A stretch of 64,000 nucleotides of DNA from Segatella paludivivens DSM 17968 = JCM 13650 (lineage in GTDB: Bacteria > Bacteroidota > Bacteroidia > Bacteroidales > Bacteroidaceae): NCBI RefSeq assembly GCF_000373185.1, contig NZ_KB890626.1, positions 124,001-188,000 of the forward strand. The letters run 5' to 3'. Numbering within the stretch: position 1 is the first letter of the stretch; each line of letters begins with the position of its first letter. The notes below the pieces were generated by a model. It had not been told where the DNA came from, did no database searches, and worked only from the letters and a program-made list of their open reading frames with translations. The position numbers and the translations under genes are program-made. Of the stretch, positions 1-9,173 are shown piece by piece.

Positions 1-433
1 AATTAGCACGATGGCGATTAAACTCACGCGTAATTGCTACCTGTGTAGTAAAATGAACCGTGATACGCATTTCGTGATTTTGAGTCGGATCTGAGATGTA
101 TTTCAAATCATCCAACCATTCATTTTCAACAATGACACGAAGATTTGTTGTCACATAATCACTCTTATCATCAGTTGCCACAATAGAAAATCTGTTGTAG
201 TTATACTTATTATAAATTATATCTTTTGGAGCTGTAAGATATATAGTCCCATGTTCTAGCATTGCAGTATGCTGAGACGCAATCATACGATCAACAAAAG
301 GTTTAGCAGAAGTCTCAGTAGTATTCTTTTCACTTTTATAACAGACTCTTCCCGCCTGTTCAATCAATTTATAGACACCGGCAAGTCCGTTTCTTTGTTG
401 CCATATCTCAAAAGATGGATTCAATATTTTCAT
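1..433 (-). CDS. thyX: Flavin-dependent thymidylate synthase ThyX (3' end cut by window edge)
   Basis: The reading frame starts at the ATG complementary to 431-433 and runs off the left edge of the window, so about the first 144 residues are visible. They begin MKILNPSFEIWQQ and end ...EFNRHRAN, with the next base compatible with Ser. This reconstructs the ThyX signature RHRxxS at the very edge. ThyX makes dTMP from dUMP using methylene-tetrahydrofolate, FAD and NADPH. The 'AGRVCYKSE' and 'MLEHGTIYL' stretches also fit the family, where a His in the second one lies near the substrate site. It is the last visible minus-strand gene after the PBP1A-TPR pair. The C-terminal part cannot be judged. 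Confidence 0.88.
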   Translation of the reverse strand, partial: MKILNPSFEIWQQRNGLAGVYKLIEQAGRVCYKSEKNTTETSAKPFVDRMIASQHTAMLEHGTIYLTAPKDIIYNKYNYNRFSIVATDDKSDYVTTNLRVIVENEWLDDLKYISDPTQNHEMRITVHFTTQVAITREFNRHRAN

Positions 434-456
434 AACCTTATTATATTATTTGTATT

Positions 457-1140
457 CTATTTAATTTTATATGCCTTAAGATAATAGTCTTTAATTGATG
501 CTCGTGGAGTACCAAGACGTACCATTCTGTCCAAATCAGCAATAGCTAAATCCTTTTTCTTTTTTAGAATATAAATATTTGCACGATTAAGCAAATAATC
601 TTTATTATCATTATCAAGACTAATAGCTTTAGAATAATCATCCCCAGCTAAATCATACATTTTACGCTCAAATTCGATATTAGCACGTGCTGCATAAGCA
701 ACAGCGCTGTCTGGGTATTGACTGATGAGATGATTCATACCATCATAAGCCTCTGTATAATGCTTGTCTTTTTCATTCAGTAAAGCCAATCCCAACTGTG
801 CCTCAAAATTACCAGGAACTATACTTAATAAATTCTGATAATCAAGTCTGGCAAAATTATATCTTAGCAGTTGTACATTAACATAAGCCCTATATAGTAA
901 AGCTGAAAGATTCCTTGGATTGAATTTCAGTATGATATCATACTCATCCTTTGCATAATTCCATTCATGTAACTGAATATTCCATGAGGCTTTTTTCAAT
1001 CTCAAATCCACACTGTCAGGATGGAAACTCAAGTCTTGTGATGCAATGCGCAAACTATCACGCAATGGATTATCCGTATTCTGTGCAGAAACACTATTAC
1101 TGCAGAGAAAAAAACAAACTGCAAAAATTATTTTATTCAT
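457..1140 (-). CDS. Secreted tetratricopeptide-repeat protein
   Basis: This is a 227-residue protein with an N-terminal signal peptide (about residues 1-19, ending in VSAQ), so it is exported to the periplasm. The rest is made of helical TPR-like units of about 34 residues with the typical A-x-Y/F-N-R-A spacing, for example LSALLYRAYVNVQL, AVAYAARANIEFERK and KDYLLNRANIYILKKK. TPRs form protein-binding scaffolds and no enzymatic motif is visible. The start codon overlaps the end of the upstream PBP1A gene by 8 bases, so the two are probably co-transcribed and translationally coupled. That suggests, as inference only, a role as an accessory factor in cell-wall assembly. Confidence 0.8.
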   Translation of the reverse strand: MNKIIFAVCFFLCSNSVSAQNTDNPLRDSLRIASQDLSFHPDSVDLRLKKASWNIQLHEWNYAKDEYDIILKFNPRNLSALLYRAYVNVQLLRYNFARLDYQNLLSIVPGNFEAQLGLALLNEKDKHYTEAYDGMNHLISQYPDSAVAYAARANIEFERKMYDLAGDDYSKAISLDNDNKDYLLNRANIYILKKKKDLAIADLDRMVRLGTPRASIKDYYLKAYKIK

Positions 1141-3445
1141 ATACTTCGTCTATTTGATCATCACCATAACCATTGTCCTCTTTTAGACAAGGGTCAAAAT
1201 TAGCAGGCAATCCAAATGTTGCCTTATCACTATAACCAAGAGATACGTCATGATAAACCTTTCTCATAAAATATGCCCAAATTGGCAAAGCCATAGTTGC
1301 ACCTTGTCCCATAGACATATTATCAAAGTGGATATCACGGTCTTCACCTCCTACCCAAACACCTGATACAAGTTGTGGGGTAAATCCCATAAACCAAGCA
1401 TCACTATTTTTATTTGTTGTACCTGTCTTTCCACCTATTTCGCCTTCCATATGATATTTATAGCGGATGCGACCACCAGTACCTCCATCAATTACTCCCT
1501 GTAGAAGTACTAACATCTTATTAGCACTCTCAGCACTAATTACCTCATTCATACGAGGTTGGAACGTAGATATCACATTACCCTCATTGTCTTCTATCTT
1601 TGTTACAAACATTGGTGAGGTCCTTATACCATGATTGGCAAAAGTAGTATATGCACTAACCATTTCCTCAACGCTAACATCACATGGACCTAAGCATAAA
1701 GACATTGATGGATGTATATCAGGATTGTTTATACCAAATTCATGCAAAGTAGAAACAAATTGACTAGGATTTAATTTACTCATAAGGTAAGCTGAAATCC
1801 AGTTGTTACTTTGTGCAAGTCCCCATTTCAACGTTACCATCTGTCCATATCGTGCATGTGATGCATTACGAGGAGTCCACGGTTGACCAGCAACAATATA
1901 CGTCTGTTGTCTGTTAGGTGCCTTATCACATGGAGAAAAACCATTTTCCATAGCCAACGCATAAAGGAATGGTTTTATAGTAGAACCAACCTGTCTTCTA
2001 CCGCCTGTAACCATATCATACATGAAATGATTATAGTCAAGTCCACCAACATAGGCTTTCACGGCACCTGTCTTTGGCTCCATACTCATAAAACCAGCAC
2101 GAAGGAAACTCTTATAATACTTTATAGAGTCCATTGGAGTCATAACGGTATCAATATCTCCATGATAAGTGAAGATTGTCATGTCAACAGGTCTGTTAAA
2201 AGCTTTTCTAATTTCAGAATCATTCATACCACTGGCACGCATACTGCGATAGCGCTCACTTTGACGAATGTTTCTTGTAAGGATCGAACGAAGTTGATCG
2301 TATGTTAAGTCTTCTGTAAACGGAGCATTGCGCTTACTTCTATTTTCTTTGTTGAATGCTGGTTGCAGGAATTTAGCCACATGACCATACACAGCCTCTT
2401 CAGCATATCTCTGCATTCTACTGTCTACCGTTGTGTATACTTTCAAGCCATCAGTATATATATTATATGGCTTACCGTCTTTTTTAAAGTTTTTGTTACA
2501 CCATCCATACAATGGATCTGAAACCCAAGTAATAGAATCAATCGTATATTGCGCCTTTTTCCATGAAGGATAATTTGATATCTCAGGTTTGGTAGCCATC
2601 ATATATTGGCGAAGAAATTCCCTGAAATAAGTAGCCTCTCCGTCCTTATGATCAGTACGATGGAAATTTAAAGTCAATGGTGTATCACAATATTGCTCAT
2701 ATTCAGAATGGGTCAGATAACCCGCTTTTTCCATCTGTCCTAATACTACATTTCTGCGTTCCTTTGCTCTTTCAGGATAACGCACAGGATTGAACAATGA
2801 TGGATTCTTACAAAGACCAATCAACATTGCCGACTCATCAACATCAAGATTTTTAGCCTCTTTATTAAAATATGTATTAGCAGCAGTCTTAATACCTACT
2901 GCATTATGCAAAAAGTCAAAATAATTAAGATATAAAGCAATGATCTCTTCCTTTGTATAATTACGTTCCAACTTAACCGCAATTACCCACTCTATAGGTT
3001 TTTGAAACACACGCTCAAGTGAATTGTGAGCCTGCTCTGAATAAAGTTGTTTTGCTAATTGCTGTGTTATCGTAGAACCACCTCCGGCAGATGCCTGACC
3101 GAACATTCCTCTTTTTATTATAGCTCTTCCTAAAGCAAAAAAATCAATACCACTATGATCATAAAAACGTGAATCCTCTGTTGCTACGAGTGCATCTACA
3201 AGATGTTTCGATATCTTACTATAAGGGATAACTATACGATTCTCTTTATTGAAATTATATGTACCCATAACCTTACCATCAGATGAATACACCTGTGTCG
3301 CAAAACGGTTTATAGGATTTTGAAGGTCCTCAACAGGAGGCATATAACCAATCCAGCCATTCCAAATAGCTGTAAATCCAAGTGCAGTTCCCATAATTAA
3401 GAATATAAGAACCGCCCATAAGAAATGAATGAAAGACTTTCTCAT
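1133..3445 (-). CDS. mrcA: Bifunctional penicillin-binding protein 1A (transglycosylase/transpeptidase)
   Basis: A 770-residue class A PBP that polymerises lipid II into glycan strands and cross-links the stem peptides at the outer face of the inner membrane. One N-terminal membrane segment lies at about residues 8-30. The GT51 glycosyltransferase domain follows, with the catalytic Glu at residue 90 in ATEDSRFYDHSG, then GGSTITQQLAKQ and RRNVVLGQME. The C-terminal transpeptidase domain shows the Ser motif GSTIKPF, the SxN motif as SNN, and KTGTTN. Length and motif order are normal for Bacteroidota PBP1A. It is divergent from pyrB across about 108 bp; minus-strand -7-like boxes (complements of 3482-3489 and 3462-3469) lie in that gap. 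The gene symbol is by family; ponA is an equivalent name. Confidence 0.95.
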   Translation of the reverse strand: MRKSFIHFLWAVLIFLIMGTALGFTAIWNGWIGYMPPVEDLQNPINRFATQVYSSDGKVMGTYNFNKENRIVIPYSKISKHLVDALVATEDSRFYDHSGIDFFALGRAIIKRGMFGQASAGGGSTITQQLAKQLYSEQAHNSLERVFQKPIEWVIAVKLERNYTKEEIIALYLNYFDFLHNAVGIKTAANTYFNKEAKNLDVDESAMLIGLCKNPSLFNPVRYPERAKERRNVVLGQMEKAGYLTHSEYEQYCDTPLTLNFHRTDHKDGEATYFREFLRQYMMATKPEISNYPSWKKAQYTIDSITWVSDPLYGWCNKNFKKDGKPYNIYTDGLKVYTTVDSRMQRYAEEAVYGHVAKFLQPAFNKENRSKRNAPFTEDLTYDQLRSILTRNIRQSERYRSMRASGMNDSEIRKAFNRPVDMTIFTYHGDIDTVMTPMDSIKYYKSFLRAGFMSMEPKTGAVKAYVGGLDYNHFMYDMVTGGRRQVGSTIKPFLYALAMENGFSPCDKAPNRQQTYIVAGQPWTPRNASHARYGQMVTLKWGLAQSNNWISAYLMSKLNPSQFVSTLHEFGINNPDIHPSMSLCLGPCDVSVEEMVSAYTTFANHGIRTSPMFVTKIEDNEGNVISTFQPRMNEVISAESANKMLVLLQGVIDGGTGGRIRYKYHMEGEIGGKTGTTNKNSDAWFMGFTPQLVSGVWVGGEDRDIHFDNMSMGQGATMALPIWAYFMRKVYHDVSLGYSDKATFGLPANFDPCLKEDNGYGDDQIDEVYE

Positions 3446-3553
3446 TATGTTTAATTTTCAGCAAAAATACAACTTTTCTAGCAAATATAACACATAAATC
3501 AGAATTTATGATTAACTTTGAACACGAATTCGGATCAATCAATCAAATTATAG

Positions 3554-4510
3554 ATGAAAAAGCATAATTTTGTAACGATTGCCGATTTGAATAAAGATGA
3601 AATAATGTATCTTATTCAAATGGCGCAAGAGTTCGAAAAACATCCTAACCGGGATTTGCTGAAGGGAAAGGTAGTTGCCACTCTTTTCTACGAACCTTCA
3701 ACTCGAACAAGACTTAGTTTTGAAACCGCTGCCAATAGACTTGGAGCACGAGTGATTGGCTTTAGTGACGCAAAAGCCTCGAGTGTCTCCAAAGGCGAGA
3801 CGTTAAAAGACACCATTCTTATGGTAAGTAATTATGCAGACGTTATAGCGATGCGGCATTACATTGAGGGCGCGGCACAATATGCATCAGAAATAGCCCC
3901 AGTACCTATTATCAACGCAGGAGACGGTGCTCATATGCATCCTTCACAATGTCTACTTGACCTCTACTCTATCTATAAAACACAAGGAACACTAGAAAAT
4001 CTAAATATTTATCTTGTAGGCGACTTAAAATACGGTCGTACTGTTCATTCTTTAATCATGGCTATGCGCCATTTCAATCCCACTTTTCATTTTATTGCAC
4101 CAGCTGAACTTGCTATGCCACAGGAATACAAATTGTATTGCAACCAATATGGCATAAAATTTCAGGAGCATACGGATTTCAATGAGAAGGTCATTGCAGA
4201 CGCAGACATATTATATATGACACGCGTACAAAAAGAAAGATTTTCTGATCTTATGGAATATGAACATGTTAAAGACGTTTATATTCTACAAAATGATATG
4301 CTAGGAATGGCTAAGGAAAACATGAAAATTCTTCATCCACTCCCACGTGTAAATGAAATTGCATACGATGTCGATGACAATCCACACGCATATTATATTC
4401 AGCAAGCCCAAAACGGACTGTATGCACGCGAGGCTATTTTCAGCTATTGTCTGGGAATTACACTTGATGATATTTTAAACGACAAAACCATTATCAAATC
4501 CAAGTATTAA
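3554..4510 (+). CDS. pyrB: Aspartate carbamoyltransferase catalytic chain
   Basis: A 318-residue catalytic subunit. It condenses carbamoyl phosphate with L-aspartate to N-carbamoyl-aspartate, the committed step of pyrimidine synthesis, in the cytoplasm. The carbamoyl-phosphate-binding motif STRTRLSFE lies at about residues 49-57, with the conserved MRH (MRHYIEGAA) and the HPxQ segment as [12 protein letters not shown]. The C-terminal HPLPRVNEI motif is also present. The regulatory gene pyrI starts 2 bases after the stop, so the pair forms one transcription unit and the holoenzyme should be the allosteric PyrB-PyrI type. Length is normal for the family. Confidence 0.96.
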   Translation: MKKHNFVTIADLNKDEIMYLIQMAQEFEKHPNRDLLKGKVVATLFYEPSTRTRLSFETAANRLGARVIGFSDAKASSVSKGETLKDTILMVSNYADVIAMRHYIEGAAQYASEIAPVPIINAGDGAHMHPSQCLLDLYSIYKTQGTLENLNIYLVGDLKYGRTVHSLIMAMRHFNPTFHFIAPAELAMPQEYKLYCNQYGIKFQEHTDFNEKVIADADILYMTRVQKERFSDLMEYEHVKDVYILQNDMLGMAKENMKILHPLPRVNEIAYDVDDNPHAYYIQQAQNGLYAREAIFSYCLGITLDDILNDKTIIKSKY

Positions 4511-4512
4511 TT

Positions 4513-4968
4513 ATGGGAAAAAAAGAAATGCTGGTTTCGGCAATTGAAAATGGAACAGTGATAGATCATATTCCCGCCGAAAAAACTTATCAGGTTGTTG
4601 ACCTTCTTGGTTTAAGAGAATCCGACACCCCTGTCACTATTGGTTATAATCTACCGTCTAAAAAAATTGGACGAAAAGGTATAATTAAGATTACTAATAA
4701 ATTTTTCAGTAATGAAGAAATTAGTAGACTTAGCGTTGTAGCTCCTAAAATCGTATTAAATGTTATCAAAGATTATGAAGTAGTTGAGAAAAAAACCGTT
4801 GAGACTCCTGACGAACTTCATGGTATTGTGAAATGTAATAATCCAAAATGCATCACAAACAACGAACCTATGCAGACCTACTTCAACGTGGTTGATAAAG
4901 AGCATGGAGTGTTGAAATGTCATTATTGCGATAAGGAGCAAGATATTGCTAATGTAAAACTTTGCTAG
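4513..4968 (+). CDS. pyrI: Aspartate carbamoyltransferase regulatory chain
   Basis: A 151-residue regulatory subunit that binds nucleotide effectors (CTP/ATP) in its N-terminal domain and docks to PyrB through a C-terminal zinc domain. The four zinc ligands are visible as Cys108, Cys113, Cys136 and Cys139 (C-x4-C ... C-x2-C). The effector-domain start [15 protein letters not shown] is typical. The gene begins 2 bases after pyrB and ends shortly before the glyA promoter. That arrangement makes it the last gene of a two-gene pyrBI operon. Confidence 0.95.
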   Translation: MGKKEMLVSAIENGTVIDHIPAEKTYQVVDLLGLRESDTPVTIGYNLPSKKIGRKGIIKITNKFFSNEEISRLSVVAPKIVLNVIKDYEVVEKKTVETPDELHGIVKCNNPKCITNNEPMQTYFNVVDKEHGVLKCHYCDKEQDIANVKLC

Positions 4969-4975
4969 CAAAAAC

Positions 4976-5006
4976 TTTGCAATTAAAAGAAAATTGCGTA
5001 ATTTTG
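4976..5006 (+). promoter_or_regulatory. Bacteroidota-type promoter of glyA
   Basis: TTTG at 4976-4979 is followed after exactly 19 bases by TAATTTTG at 4999-5006. This is a full match to the Bacteroidota housekeeping promoter TTTG-N19/20-TAnnTTTG. Transcription should begin a few bases downstream, leaving a leader of about 45 nt before the glyA ATG at 5060. The -33 box directly follows the pyrI stop codon. Confidence 0.75.
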
Positions 5007-5059
5007 CACGTATTATTAAGATAAAAAGATTATTAACTACAATATAACATTTTAACACG

Positions 5060-6340
5060 ATGGAAAGAGATCTGGAGATTTTCAGCCTTATTGAGAAAGA
5101 ACATCAGCGTCAGCTGAAAGGTATGGAGCTTATAGCATCTGAAAACTTTGTCAGTGACGAAGTTATGGCAGCTATGGGATCATACCTGACTAACAAGTAT
5201 GCAGAAGGACTACCTGGCAAACGCTATTATGGTGGTTGTCAAATCGTCGACCAGGTTGAAGATCTGGCACGTGAGCGCGTAAAGAAAATATTTGGAGCTG
5301 AATTTGCTAATGTTCAGCCACATTCTGGAGCACAAGCCAACGCTGCCGTTCTGTTGGCTGTTTTGAAACCTGGTGACACATTTATGGGTTTGAACCTTGA
5401 TCACGGCGGCCACTTATCACATGGTAGTCATGTAAATACTTCAGGCATTCTTTATAATCCTATCGGTTATAATCTTAACAAGGAAACAGGTCGTGTTGAT
5501 TATGATGAAATGGAAAAGCTGGCTATTGAGAACAAGCCAAAATTGATTATTGGTGGTGGTTCTGCATATAGTCGCGAATGGGATTACGCACGCATGCGCA
5601 AAATAGCTGATGAAGTTGGCGCATTATTAATGATTGACATGGCGCATCCTGCAGGTCTTATAGCTGCCGGAATACTTGAAAACCCTGTCAAATATGCTCA
5701 TATCGTAACAAGTACTACTCACAAGACTCTTCGTGGTCCTCGTGGTGGTATCATTTTAATGGGTAAAGATTTTGATAATCCTTGGGGACTAACAAATAAG
5801 AAAGGTGAATTGAAGAAGATGAGTATGCTTCTTAATTCTGCCGTATTCCCTGGAACACAAGGTGGTCCTCTTGAGCATGTTATCGCAGCCAAAGCTGTTG
5901 CCTTCGCTGAGAACCTTCAACCTTCATGGAAAGATTATGCCATACAGGTTAAGAAAAATGCAGCAACCCTTGCTGATGACTTGATACAACGCGGCTTCGG
6001 CATTGTAAGTGGTGGTACAGACAACCACTCTATGCTTGTTGACTTGCGTTCTAAATATCCAGATCTTACAGGTAAGGTTGCAGAGAATGCGCTTGTTGCA
6101 GCAGACATCACAGCAAACAAAAATATGGTGCCATTTGATTCTAGATCAGCTTTCCTGACATCAGGTATTCGTCTCGGTTCAGCAGCCATGACAACACGTG
6201 GTGCAAAAGAAGACATGATGCATCTCATTGCAGAACTTATCGAAGAGGTTCTCAACGATCCTGAAAACGATAAAGTTATAGCTAGAGTTCGAGAAAAGGT
6301 TAATGCTACAATGAAGGATTATCCTTTGTTCGCATATTAA
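5060..6340 (+). CDS. glyA: Serine hydroxymethyltransferase
   Basis: A 426-residue PLP enzyme that interconverts serine plus tetrahydrofolate with glycine plus methylene-tetrahydrofolate, the main source of one-carbon units. The PLP lysine is Lys222 in [14 protein letters not shown]. The conserved HSGAQANAA segment (about residues 88-96) and the GGTDNH region are also present. Length is normal. It has its own strong promoter just upstream and a long hairpin followed by T residues just downstream (6364-6434), so it appears to be a single-gene unit. Functionally it feeds thymidylate synthesis by ThyX, which is encoded nearby. Confidence 0.97.
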   Translation: MERDLEIFSLIEKEHQRQLKGMELIASENFVSDEVMAAMGSYLTNKYAEGLPGKRYYGGCQIVDQVEDLARERVKKIFGAEFANVQPHSGAQANAAVLLAVLKPGDTFMGLNLDHGGHLSHGSHVNTSGILYNPIGYNLNKETGRVDYDEMEKLAIENKPKLIIGGGSAYSREWDYARMRKIADEVGALLMIDMAHPAGLIAAGILENPVKYAHIVTSTTHKTLRGPRGGIILMGKDFDNPWGLTNKKGELKKMSMLLNSAVFPGTQGGPLEHVIAAKAVAFAENLQPSWKDYAIQVKKNAATLADDLIQRGFGIVSGGTDNHSMLVDLRSKYPDLTGKVAENALVAADITANKNMVPFDSRSAFLTSGIRLGSAAMTTRGAKEDMMHLIAELIEEVLNDPENDKVIARVREKVNATMKDYPLFAY

Positions 6341-6363
6341 TCTCAAAATAAACGTCTACTTAT

Positions 6364-6436
6364 AAGATAGATTTCTGTCTTGGCAATATGAAAAAGATTT
6401 CAATTGCCATACTTAAGACAGAAATCTATCTTTTTT
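6364..6436 (+). terminator. Long hairpin terminator after glyA
   Basis: An exact 18-bp inverted repeat pairs 6364-6381 with 6415-6432. It continues inward as GGCAAT (6382-6387) pairing with ATTGCC (6403-6408), with a 6-nt bulge on the right side. The right arm runs directly into a T tract. It is unusually long for a simple rho-independent terminator, but that is the most likely role for the glyA transcript. Confidence 0.75.
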
Positions 6437-6500
6437 ATCGAACATTAAAAACAAACTATCAATATCTATAAAGATATAAAATCAAACCTATCAAGAAATT

Positions 6501-7316
6501 ATGATTAAGAAAATATTTTGCTTTTTTCTATGTTTAATGGTTACCATACCTGGTATCACAGCAACAAAAGTTCAACATCCATGGCAGGGTAAACGAGTTG
6601 CATATCTTGGAGACTCTATCACTGACCCTAAAAATAAAGGTGCTAAAAAGCATTATTGGGCTTATTTACAAGAAATGCTAGGCATAACACCGTATGTGTA
6701 TGCTGTAAGTGGAAGACAATGGAATGACATTCCTAGACAAGCAGAGCAATTGAAAAAAGAACACGGTAATGACTTTGACGCAATTATAATTTTTATTGGT
6801 ACTAATGACTATAATGCAGGCGTCCCTATTGGAAAATGGTTTACAGAAGACAGCACAAAAGTGTTGGCTGCTATACATAAACCAAAAGCTATGGTCACAC
6901 GAATGAAACGAACTATGGTAATGAATGATAGTACTTATCGCGGACGTATAAACATCGCACTAAGCACACTTAAGAAGATGTTCCCTACTAAACAGATAGT
7001 CATGCTAACCCCTATTCATAGAGCTATCGCTAATTTTAACGACAAAAATATACAACCAACCGAAGAATACCAAAATGAGTGTGGTGAATATCTTGATCGC
7101 TATATAAACTCTGTAAAAGAAGCTGGAAATATATGGGCACTACCTGTCATAGATCTAAATTCTACCTGCGGTCTTTATCCTGTACTTGATGAGTTTTCAC
7201 AATATTTCCATGATCAAAATACTGATAGGCTACATCCAAATGATGCTGGGCATATAAGAATAGCCAAAACTTTATTCTATCAACTACTGAGCCTTCCATG
7301 TACTTTTGAAAAATAA
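6501..7316 (+). CDS. Secreted SGNH/GDSL-family hydrolase
   Basis: A 271-residue exported esterase/acetylhydrolase-like protein with a signal peptide at about residues 1-21. The SGNH blocks are in order: block I AYLGDSITD with the nucleophile at Ser39, block III-like FIGTNDYNAG, and block V DRLHPNDAGH containing the Asp-x2-His pair. In Bacteroidota such enzymes often deacetylate polysaccharides, but the substrate cannot be told from sequence. The gene stands alone between the glyA terminator and a 1.2-kb gene-free gap. A long imperfect hairpin follows 55 bases after the stop. Confidence 0.85.
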   Translation: MIKKIFCFFLCLMVTIPGITATKVQHPWQGKRVAYLGDSITDPKNKGAKKHYWAYLQEMLGITPYVYAVSGRQWNDIPRQAEQLKKEHGNDFDAIIIFIGTNDYNAGVPIGKWFTEDSTKVLAAIHKPKAMVTRMKRTMVMNDSTYRGRINIALSTLKKMFPTKQIVMLTPIHRAIANFNDKNIQPTEEYQNECGEYLDRYINSVKEAGNIWALPVIDLNSTCGLYPVLDEFSQYFHDQNTDRLHPNDAGHIRIAKTLFYQLLSLPCTFEK

Positions 7317-7370
7317 ACATAATATTATAAGCATAATTCATTTACAGAATTAAATAAGTGCAAATTCATA

Positions 7371-7419
7371 TACGTGAGCTTCATAGTAAGATAATTACTC
7401 CTTACTACGAAGCCACGTA
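7371..7419. terminator. Imperfect hairpin downstream of the SGNH hydrolase
   Basis: The left arm 7371-7390 pairs with the right arm 7401-7419 over 18 base pairs, with one bulged A and one mismatch, leaving a loop of about 10 nt. No long T run follows on the plus strand. A terminator or an RNA-stabilising 3' end are both possible. Confidence 0.5.
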
Positions 7420-7540
7420 AGCACTATATTTCATTGATTTACAGAATATTATATACTTATTGTTAAACACTTGGCTATGGCATTTTTATAACACGCAAAA
7501 TGCAAACTATAGGAACATACAATATTTTCTTATATAATGT

Positions 7541-7896
7541 ACGCGCCCATGCGCGCGCACCGAAGGGTTTTCAAAATACCAGCGTCGAACTAACGACAAA
7601 CTGACTATCAGTGATTTAGATGTGATTTTTCAGAAAATGAAGTGTCGTTTTATATATCAACAGTTTTATTGAAAAACAAAATCAGCTTTTTAATCATTTT
7701 CATCAATTTTCTATCAAAAAATGCATATTTTTGCATAGTAAAATCGCCTTTGATTCATGCCGTATTTTGCGTTTCATCGATATAACGCATAAAATCACGT
7801 CATTTGCATGATACTATTTTCATTCCCAAAAGCAGTCTAACTAACTGACATACAGCCACTAGACACTTTGACACTATTTATTTTCAAAAACTATAG
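7541..7896. repeat. Dispersed repeat copy A with inverted ends
   Basis: The left end (about 7561-7610) contains GGGTTTTCAAAATACCAGCG, then TCGAA and CTGACTATCAGT. The right end (7836-7896), read on the minus strand, contains TATAGTTTTTGAAAATA, then TAGTGTCAAAGTGTCTA and TGTCAGTTAG. These are two inverted copies of one ~50-nt motif, about 350 bp apart overall. A second inverted pair is found at 51636-52140. No ORF lies between the ends, so this resembles a non-autonomous (MITE-like) or structured non-coding element. Confidence 0.55.
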
Positions 7897-8028
7897 GAGG
7901 GAAAATTATGTTAATCAGCAATACATTATAATGGACTAAAAACTATAAGCTATCTGAATTTACGGCATAATGATGCTTAATATCTCATTTTTACTATAAC
8001 CAAAAAGCATTTGAAAATCAATGAATTC

Positions 8029-8130
8029 ATTTCTACGATAAAATGTTTGCGTTTCTACGACATAAAGTTTGCGTTTCTACGATCAAACGTTTCTATTACT
8101 ACGATATAAAGTTTCCGTTTCTATATGGAA
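8029..8130. repeat. CGTTTCTACGA short-repeat cluster A
   Basis: Four to five units of the type CGTTTCTACGA-N-ATAAAGTTTG (about 22 nt) follow one another with small changes, ending CGTTTCTATATGGAAA. The same unit is clustered at 51917-52030. The units differ and are too short for a CRISPR with spacers. Confidence 0.6.
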
Positions 8131-8489
8131 AATCGCTATTATACGAATCAAAATGTTCTAATTAAAGGATGCTTGGATTACAACAATGAAAAATCACCTC
8201 GAATTTTATTCAATTTTACGTTTTGTCGTTATAACGCCTATTGATTACGTAGCTAGTACGTAGCTAACCAGAGCTATAATTTTATGTTTTGTTTTCAGCA
8301 ATCTATTTAAGTAAGGAGCTTTCAAGCATAAACGTAGTTACGTAGCTAATATAATAAAAAACGTAGGGAAAGTAACTCCGTCATGAAGTACAGATTTTGT
8401 TACGGAAAATAAGCAAAGTCAATGATATTAGTAACTTATTCGACATATACTTTCAACCATGCAAATTTTACCAAAAGATAAATGTAAAC

Positions 8490-8531
8490 AAAAAAAACAA
8501 GGCAAACAACTTTTGAGTATTTGTTTGCCTT
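8490..8531 (-). terminator. Rho-independent terminator of the superoxide reductase gene
   Basis: On the minus strand an 11-bp stem (8521-8531 pairing with 8499-8509) is followed directly by a run of eight T residues (complement of 8490-8497). It lies 27 bases after the stop codon of the gene at 8558-8935. Confidence 0.85.
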
Positions 8532-8557
8532 GCTTATATTTGGATATGTTGTGTATA

Positions 8558-8935
8558 CTACTCAGCTTTCCACAAGCCATGTAAATTACAATACTCTCGA
8601 GCTACCACTTTCTTTGCATCAGTCATAAATACAGCTTCAGGCTTGTCACCAGGTTTCAGATACTTACGCATAACCTTGTCGTCTGCAAGAAGTTCTATCC
8701 ACATTATATAATGTTCCTCAAGCATAGGATGAGCAACTGCACCAACAGTAACTTTGTAGCCACCCTCAATTTTTTCGATAACAGGAACATGTTTCTCCAA
8801 TGCTGCATCTATTGAATTTTCTTTCAACAACTCCATTGGCTGTCCGCAACAAGTCAAGGTTCCACCTGCAGGTTTTACCACTTCAACGATATTTCCACAG
8901 ACATTACAACGATAAATTTGCTTTTGTTCTGTCAT
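8558..8935 (-). CDS. dfx: Desulfoferrodoxin (superoxide reductase, two-iron class)
   Basis: A 125-residue cytoplasmic protein that reduces superoxide to hydrogen peroxide without releasing oxygen, suited to an anaerobe. The N-terminal desulforedoxin domain has the four Fe ligands Cys10, Cys13, Cys29 and Cys30. The C-terminal neelaredoxin domain has the catalytic Fe ligands His49, His69, His75, Cys116 and His119. The EKHVP motif carries Glu47 and Lys48, where Lys48 is the family's superoxide-guiding residue. All ligands are intact, so this is a complete class I enzyme. It is monocistronic, with a clear terminator behind it and a -7-like box (complement of 9016-9023) in front. Confidence 0.95.
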   Translation of the reverse strand: MTEQKQIYRCNVCGNIVEVVKPAGGTLTCCGQPMELLKENSIDAALEKHVPVIEKIEGGYKVTVGAVAHPMLEEHYIMWIELLADDKVMRKYLKPGDKPEAVFMTDAKKVVAREYCNLHGLWKAE

Positions 8936-9116
8936 AATTACTTAATATTAAAGTTAAACATAATAACTATTATAATATCTACATTGAATATAATCAATGC
9001 AGAATATCAATACTGCAAATATAATCATTAATTATTAATATTAGCACTCCAAACTGTGAAAAAATAGTTAACACACAATTATTTGAATTTCTTTATGCAA
9101 ATAGACATAATATTAA

Positions 9117-9148
9117 TTTGTTGGTTTCAGATTTAATTACTACTTTTG
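9117..9148 (+). promoter_or_regulatory. Bacteroidota-type promoter of the DUF4494-yggS unit
   Basis: TTTG at 9117-9120 and TACTTTTG at 9141-9148 are separated by 20 bases, matching TTTG-N19/20-TAnnTTTG. The gene starts at 9174, about 20 bases after the likely start site. Confidence 0.65.
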
Positions 9149-9173
9149 CTCAACAAAACTAAAAATAAAAAAT

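Larger units (their letters stand above)
7317..8489. other. Gene-free gap with repeats and hairpins
   Basis: About 1.2 kb without a credible gene. It holds a strong imperfect hairpin at 7371-7419, a GC-rich alternating CGCG stretch at about 7541-7560, the inverted ends of a dispersed repeat (7561-7608 and 7836-7896), and a cluster of CGTTTCTACGA units (8029-8130). Frames are short and full of stops. The same combination of parts recurs at 51.6-52.1 kb. Confidence 0.7.

Noticed and set aside
269..484. A 71-codon plus-strand frame over the thyX start
   Set aside because: It is antisense to thyX and runs into its upstream region; thyX is well supported.
8029..8130. Possible CRISPR from the CGTTTCTACGA units
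   Set aside because: Units are ~22 nt, degenerate and mostly contiguous, without uniform spacers or cas genes.
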